From: an uncultured Eubacteriales bacterium
Lineage (GTDB): Bacteria > Bacillota > Clostridia > Oscillospirales > Acutalibacteraceae
Assembly: GCA_900315605.1 (NCBI GenBank)
Contig: OMZU01000006.1
Location: 1 to 55,271 of the forward strand
DNA length: 55,271 bases
Direction: 5' to 3'
Below the pieces are notes generated by a model. That model was given only the letters and a program-made list of their open reading frames with translations. It was not told the DNA's origin and did not search any database. Position numbers and translations under genes: made by a program. Shown piece after piece: positions 52,698-55,271 of the stretch. Each line of letters opens with the position of its first letter. The stretch's first letter is position 1.

Positions 52698-52730
52698 GCC
52701 GCCAAGCAGGAGATTATCCCACTTGACGGC
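52698..52730 (-). terminator. hairpin family copy 6
   Basis: GCCGCCAAGCAGGA against TCCCACTTGACGGC, 5-nt loop, paired in minus-strand RNA with wobbles and followed by GGTTTCT. It lies 44 bases past the stop of a 45-codon open frame at 52775-52912. Confidence 0.75.
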
Positions 52731-52760
52731 TGTACTTATAATTCTAATTTAGAAGTGTAA

Positions 52761-52805
52761 TGGTGCGAAGTCGTTTATCCTCGTTTGGTGCGAAGTCGTC
52801 TATCC
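52761..52805. repeat. two 20-bp direct repeats
   Basis: TGGTGCGAAGTCGTTTATCC at 52761-52780 and the same with one change (C for T) at 52786-52805, period 25. They overlap the end of the small minus-strand open frame. Confidence 0.8.
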
Positions 52806-52912
52806 GCAGTGTTCTCCCGTCCTTCGCCTTCGTTCACCCTCCGCTCGCCACCTTCCCGCACGCTATCGCGGCTTAGAAGACGGCTCGCTTCGGTTCCTTC
52901 TCTTTCCCTCAT
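52775..52912 (-). CDS. possible 45-aa Arg/Glu-rich small protein
   Basis: ATG at 52912, preceded at 8 bases by AAGGAG, opens a 45-codon frame rich in Arg and Glu (MREREGTEASRLLSRDSVRE then GGERRVNEGEG). No known family. It lies 12 bases behind another short basic frame, and a family terminator hairpin follows 44 bases after its stop. The region is compositionally biased, so it may be non-coding. Confidence 0.25.
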   Translation of the reverse strand: MREREGTEASRLLSRDSVREGGERRVNEGEGRENTADRRLRTKRG

Positions 52913-52924
52913 TACCCTCTCTCC

Positions 52925-53041
52925 TTAGTCTAATTCCCTTAATATTCGCCATTTATTCTTCTCTCTTCTTCTCTCTTCTTCTTTTTTCTTCTCTTTTCTT
53001 CTCTTTTCTTCTTCTCTTCTCTTTTTCTCTTCTTTTCTCAT
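52925..53041 (-). CDS. possible 38-aa Lys/Arg/Glu-rich small protein
   Basis: ATG at 53041 opens a 38-codon frame, MRKEEKKRREEEKRRKEKKK then EEERRR and WRILRELD. It would be a highly charged helix. It is the direct reading of a purine-rich simple repeat, which is reason for doubt; GGAG lies about 17 bases before the start. No family recognised. Confidence 0.2.
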   Translation of the reverse strand: MRKEEKKRREEEKRRKEKKKEEERRREKNKWRILRELD

Positions 53042-53070
53042 TTTTTCTTCGTTTTTCTCCTATTTCCTAT
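52950..53070. repeat. polypyrimidine (TTCTCT) low-complexity tract
   Basis: About 120 bases of almost pure C/T on the plus strand in irregular TTCTCTTCTT units. It has the look of slipped-strand microsatellite expansion. On the minus strand it is polypurine and could form a triplex or H-DNA. It is part of the 52628-53400 stretch that has no confident gene. Confidence 0.85.
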
Positions 53071-53153
53071 AGAGGGAGATACGAGTACGAGAGAAAGACG
53101 GGACTTTAACTTACCGAATTTCTGAAATGTAATCAGGCTTTCAGAGCACGAAA

Positions 53154-53208
53154 AAAAGCCTTAGCCAAAGGTGCGCCACTTTGCGGCATCCATTGGCACA
53201 AGGCTTTT
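53154..53208 (-). terminator. terminator of the guaA transcript
   Basis: AAAAGCCTT at 53154-53162 and AAGGCTTTT at 53200-53208 with an inner CCAA/TTGG pairing; seven T follow on the minus strand. It lies about 190 bases past the guaA stop. Confidence 0.75.
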
Positions 53209-53244
53209 ACTTATGTTGTTGTTTGTCCGTCTTTCTCCTGGATA

Positions 53245-53329
53245 GATTCTGAATTTGACCCCGCTATGAAGGGATATAACTTAGGTCGATTCGGAATCTC
53301 AACCCCGCAATAAAGGGATATAACTTAGG
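53245..53329. repeat. two tandem 42-bp repeats in the guaA 3' region
   Basis: Units at 53245-53285 and 53288-53329 share GATTC-GAAT, CCCCGC and AAGGGATATAACTTAGG (the last 17 bases identical). They sit between the guaA stop and its terminator, so they would be in the 3' untranslated RNA. Two units are too few for CRISPR and the full unit is repeated with no spacer. Confidence 0.85.
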
Positions 53330-53400
53330 CTCCGAGGATACTTCAGTTCGCATCATTTGGAGTTTTTGAGGTTAACCGAGAGTGAATGAGGACAAGAAGT

Positions 53401-54381
53401 TTATTCCCACTCTATCGTTGCACAAGGCTTTGGTGTGAGGTCATAGAGTACTCTGTTTACGTTTTCTACTTCAGCTGTGATCCTTGCGGTAATGTGTTCG
53501 AGGAGCTCGAACGGAACGTTCTCAACAGTTGCTGTCATTGCGTCTGTTGTGTTGACCGCACGAATTATTACCGGATAGGCAAAGGTGCGCTTGCCGTCCT
53601 TTACGCCGACTGATTTAAAGTCCGGAACAGCGGTAAAATACTGCCAAACCTTGCCCTCCAAGCCGTTCTTGGCAAATTCTTTGCGGAGGATCGCGTCGCT
53701 CTCGCGAACTGCTTCGAGCCTGTCTCTTGTAATCGCGCCAAGGCAGCGAACGCCGAGACCCGGTCCGGGGAACGGCTGACGGAATACCATATTGTCCGGC
53801 AAGCCGAGAGCTTTGCCGACAACTCTTACCTCGTCCTTAAAGAGAAGCTTGACCGGCTCAACAAGCTCAAACTGCAAGTCCTCGGGAAGTCCTCCAACAT
53901 TGTGGTGCGCCTTTACGCCGTCACTTTCGAGAATGTCGGGGTAAATTGTGCCCTGAGCCAAAAATTCAATGCCGTCGAGCTTTCTTGCCTCTTCTTCAAA
54001 AACGCGAATGAACTCTGCACCAATGATCTTTCTCTTCTTTTCAGGCTCTGCAACGTTTGCGAGCTTGTCCAAAAAGCGGTCAACCGCGTCAACATAAACG
54101 AGGTTGGCGTTCATCTGGTTGCGGAACACCTCAACAACCTGCTCAGGCTCGCCCTTGCGCAAAAGTCCGTGATTTACGTGAACGCAAACCAATTGCTGAC
54201 CGATCGCTTTGATCAAAAGCGCGGCAACAACCGAGCTGTCAACTCCGCCGGAAAGCGCGAGAAGCACCTTTTTGTCGCCGATTTGTTCTCTGAGCTCCTT
54301 GACCTGCTCGTCAATAAAGGCATTTGCAAGCTCGGGAGTAGTGATTCTTTCCATGGTTTCGGGTCTGACATTTCCCTGCAT
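53401..54381 (-). CDS. guaA: GMP synthetase, ATP-pyrophosphatase domain only
   Basis: 326 aa. Converts XMP to GMP with ATP and ammonia. The PP-loop SGGVDSS is at 44-50, then [44 protein letters not shown], and the C-terminal dimer domain [20 protein letters not shown] ending [11 protein letters not shown]. The N-terminal glutamine amidotransferase domain of ordinary bacterial GuaA is absent; the protein opens with a short leader ([20 protein letters not shown]). It resembles the two-subunit archaeal GuaAb form. No separate amidotransferase gene is in the window. AGGAGG precedes the ATG. Confidence 0.92.
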   Translation of the reverse strand: MQGNVRPETMERITTPELANAFIDEQVKELREQIGDKKVLLALSGGVDSSVVAALLIKAIGQQLVCVHVNHGLLRKGEPEQVVEVFRNQMNANLVYVDAVDRFLDKLANVAEPEKKRKIIGAEFIRVFEEEARKLDGIEFLAQGTIYPDILESDGVKAHHNVGGLPEDLQFELVEPVKLLFKDEVRVVGKALGLPDNMVFRQPFPGPGLGVRCLGAITRDRLEAVRESDAILRKEFAKNGLEGKVWQYFTAVPDFKSVGVKDGKRTFAYPVIIRAVNTTDAMTATVENVPFELLEHITARITAEVENVNRVLYDLTPKPCATIEWE

Positions 54382-54414
54382 ACTGATTCCTCCTAGGTAT
54401 TTTGATGATATACT

Positions 54415-54443
54415 ATTATAAAGTATTTATTGGCGAAAATCAA
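54415..54443 (-). promoter_or_regulatory. promoter of guaA
   Basis: TTGATT (complement of 54438-54443), 17-bp spacer, TATAAT (complement of 54415-54420), 34 bases before the ATG. The leader is too short for a purine riboswitch. Confidence 0.8.
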
Positions 54444-54485
54444 GTTTTTTCGGGGTTTTTGTATAATATAATTACGGATCAAAAA

Positions 54486-54515
54486 AGACCTTGCGGGATT
54501 TCTCCTGCAAGGTCT
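54486..54515 (-). terminator. terminator hairpin next to the intron
   Basis: AGACCTTGC and GCAAGGTCT form a 9-bp perfect stem with extra inner GGA/TCC pairing; on the minus strand TTTTTTG follows. It faces a gene that would lie beyond the intron. On the plus strand the intron starts five bases past the stem. Confidence 0.85.
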
Positions 54516-54520
54516 GATTT

Positions 54521-55271
54521 GTGTTTGCCCAGAATGGGCAGCAACTTGGTGGTGAAAGTCCACTACACGCTTGGCAGTAGGAAGTGTTAGCTGAGGGCAA
54601 GGGTGTCCGTTGTGAAGCGGAATCTGAAGTAAGCCTAAGGCAAACTCTCGGTCTGACGAACAGAAATCGCATATAAGGCATACGCGGGGCGGACGAGTCT
54701 GCCTAACAAGACAAAGTCCCATACTGCCCGAACCCCGTGGTGTAAATGCGGCGGATATATGAGAGGATGGTTGCTGTTCTTAACTGGGGAGGTCTTGCAG
54801 CTGTGACGAAGGACAGAAAGATTGACACCCGTCAAACCCGTGCAGTGATGTACGGCTGGGCTGCAAGAAGTCAGCAGAGGTCATAGTACCGAAAAAAATT
54901 CGGGAAGGACCGAACAATAGTAGTCTTGGAAACGAAGGAGGAAAGAGCAATGCAAAGACCACAGAAAACGGCGCAAGCCGGCTGTCCCTGTGAGGGTATG
55001 GTGGAAACAGAGAGTAACAGGGAAGCGTGCAGTATTGTTTTGACTGAAACGGACAGAAGAGACGGTGCAGAGGATTTGCTGGAAAGGATACTTGACAGAA
55101 ATAATCTGAACAAGGCATACCTGAAAGTAAAGAGAAACGGAGGCTCGGCGGGAGTAGACGGAATGACGGTCGGCGAAATGCTGCCATACCTAAAGGAACA
55201 CCGCGAGGAGTTACTGACCGCATTAAGAAACGGTTGGTACAAGCCGCAGGCAGTACGCAGGGTAGAAATAC
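54521..55271 (+). mobile_element. group II intron, 5' part (continues past the window)
   Basis: The 5' end reads GTGTTTGCCCAGAATGGGC, close to the GUGYG consensus of group II introns, followed by the structured domain I sequence (GGTGGTGAAAGTCCACT, CTTGGCAGTAGGAAG, AGCTGAGGGCAAGGGTGTCC) seen in clostridial introns. A reverse transcriptase gene begins at 54950, in domain IV. The position just downstream of a stem-loop terminator is the habit of group IIC introns. The 3' end is outside the window. Confidence 0.88.
54950..55271 (+). CDS. ltrA: group II intron reverse transcriptase/maturase (5' part)
   Basis: The first 107 codons from ATG 54950 (AAGGAGGAAAG ahead); no stop before the window end. 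Residues about 45 onward match the RT0/RT1 region of intron-encoded proteins: DLLERILDRNNLNKAYLKVK, NGGSAGVDGMTVGEML, and NGWYKPQAVRRVEI. The short leader before it (MQRPQKTAQAGCPCEGM) is poorly conserved. It is needed for splicing and retrohoming of the intron. Finger, palm and thumb domains lie outside. Confidence 0.9.
   Translation, partial: MQRPQKTAQAGCPCEGMVETESNREACSIVLTETDRRDGAEDLLERILDRNNLNKAYLKVKRNGGSAGVDGMTVGEMLPYLKEHREELLTALRNGWYKPQAVRRVEI

Noticed and set aside
53245-53329. CRISPR array or leader
   Set aside because: Only two units, no spacer between them, no cas genes.
54780-55242. Minus-strand frames of 147 and 123 codons at the window end
   Set aside because: They lie opposite the intron RNA and reverse transcriptase, whose plus-strand motifs are clear.

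Overview
The window looks like chromosome from a spore-forming, starch-degrading Firmicute of the Ruminococcus group (Oscillospiraceae), close in style to Ruminococcus bromii. The evidence is a set of sporulation genes (yqfC, yqfD, ylbJ, a SpoIIIE-type translocase, tepA), secreted proteins carrying dockerin modules, two large secreted pullulanases with MucBP-like and starch-binding modules, and low-to-medium GC with Bacillus/Clostridium-type promoters, Shine-Dalgarno sites and terminators. The species assignment is inference: no rRNA or tRNA gene was seen.

Layout. 1-1.1 kb: AT-rich, frameshifted remnants of an APH-type phosphotransferase and of a small DNA-binding protein, so a decayed import. 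1.2-5.2 kb: two secreted papain-like cysteine peptidases with dockerins, one N-terminal and one C-terminal. 5.3-12.9 kb (minus strand): housekeeping and sporulation genes dacF-type carboxypeptidase, recG, fakA, ymdB, yqfD, yqfC. 12.9-16.5 kb (plus): ylbJ, asparagine synthase, PAP2 phosphatase. 16.5-30.2 kb (mostly minus): mscL with a zinc ribbon, tyrS, ygiQ-type radical SAM, spoIIIE/ftsK, uppP, tepA, a CNNM/CorC transporter, a CmpB-type membrane protein, a higBA toxin-antitoxin pair with a consensus promoter and operator, rnmV, holA, a phosphoribosyltransferase and a HIT protein. 30.4-36.6 kb: two paralogous type I pullulanases, one membrane-anchored and one dockerin/CBM26-bearing, probably one transcript. 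36.8-41.2 kb: a LysM protein, a RibD-C reductase, and a TPP-riboswitch-controlled thiamine-precursor ABC transporter. 41.2-41.5 kb: a tandem intergenic repeat array. 41.5-43.4 kb: YolD plus a Y-family polymerase.

43.4-53.1 kb is an accessory strip of small regulatory modules: HTH plus membrane protein, PadR plus DUF2812, alpha/beta hydrolase, ECF sigma plus anti-sigma, LytTR plus DUF3021, then racemase, DJ-1, GNAT, a broken HAD gene and a NAT_N/GNAT_C protein. Six copies of one hairpin family punctuate this strip, each a short distance downstream of a minus-strand gene and acting most plausibly as terminators. Two of the modules have well-defined candidate autoregulatory sites: three dyads in the padR promoter, and two 10-bp direct repeats 21 bp apart before the lytTR gene. 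53.4-54.4 kb carries a single-domain GMP synthetase. From 54.5 kb a group II intron begins just behind a terminator hairpin, and its reverse transcriptase runs off the window end.

How it works together: the pullulanases and dockerin peptidases are the extracellular arm, built for anchored or scaffold-bound degradation of starch and protein. The centre is conserved replication, translation, envelope and sporulation machinery. The 44-53 kb strip holds environmental sensing modules. No cohesin, CRISPR array or prophage was found.
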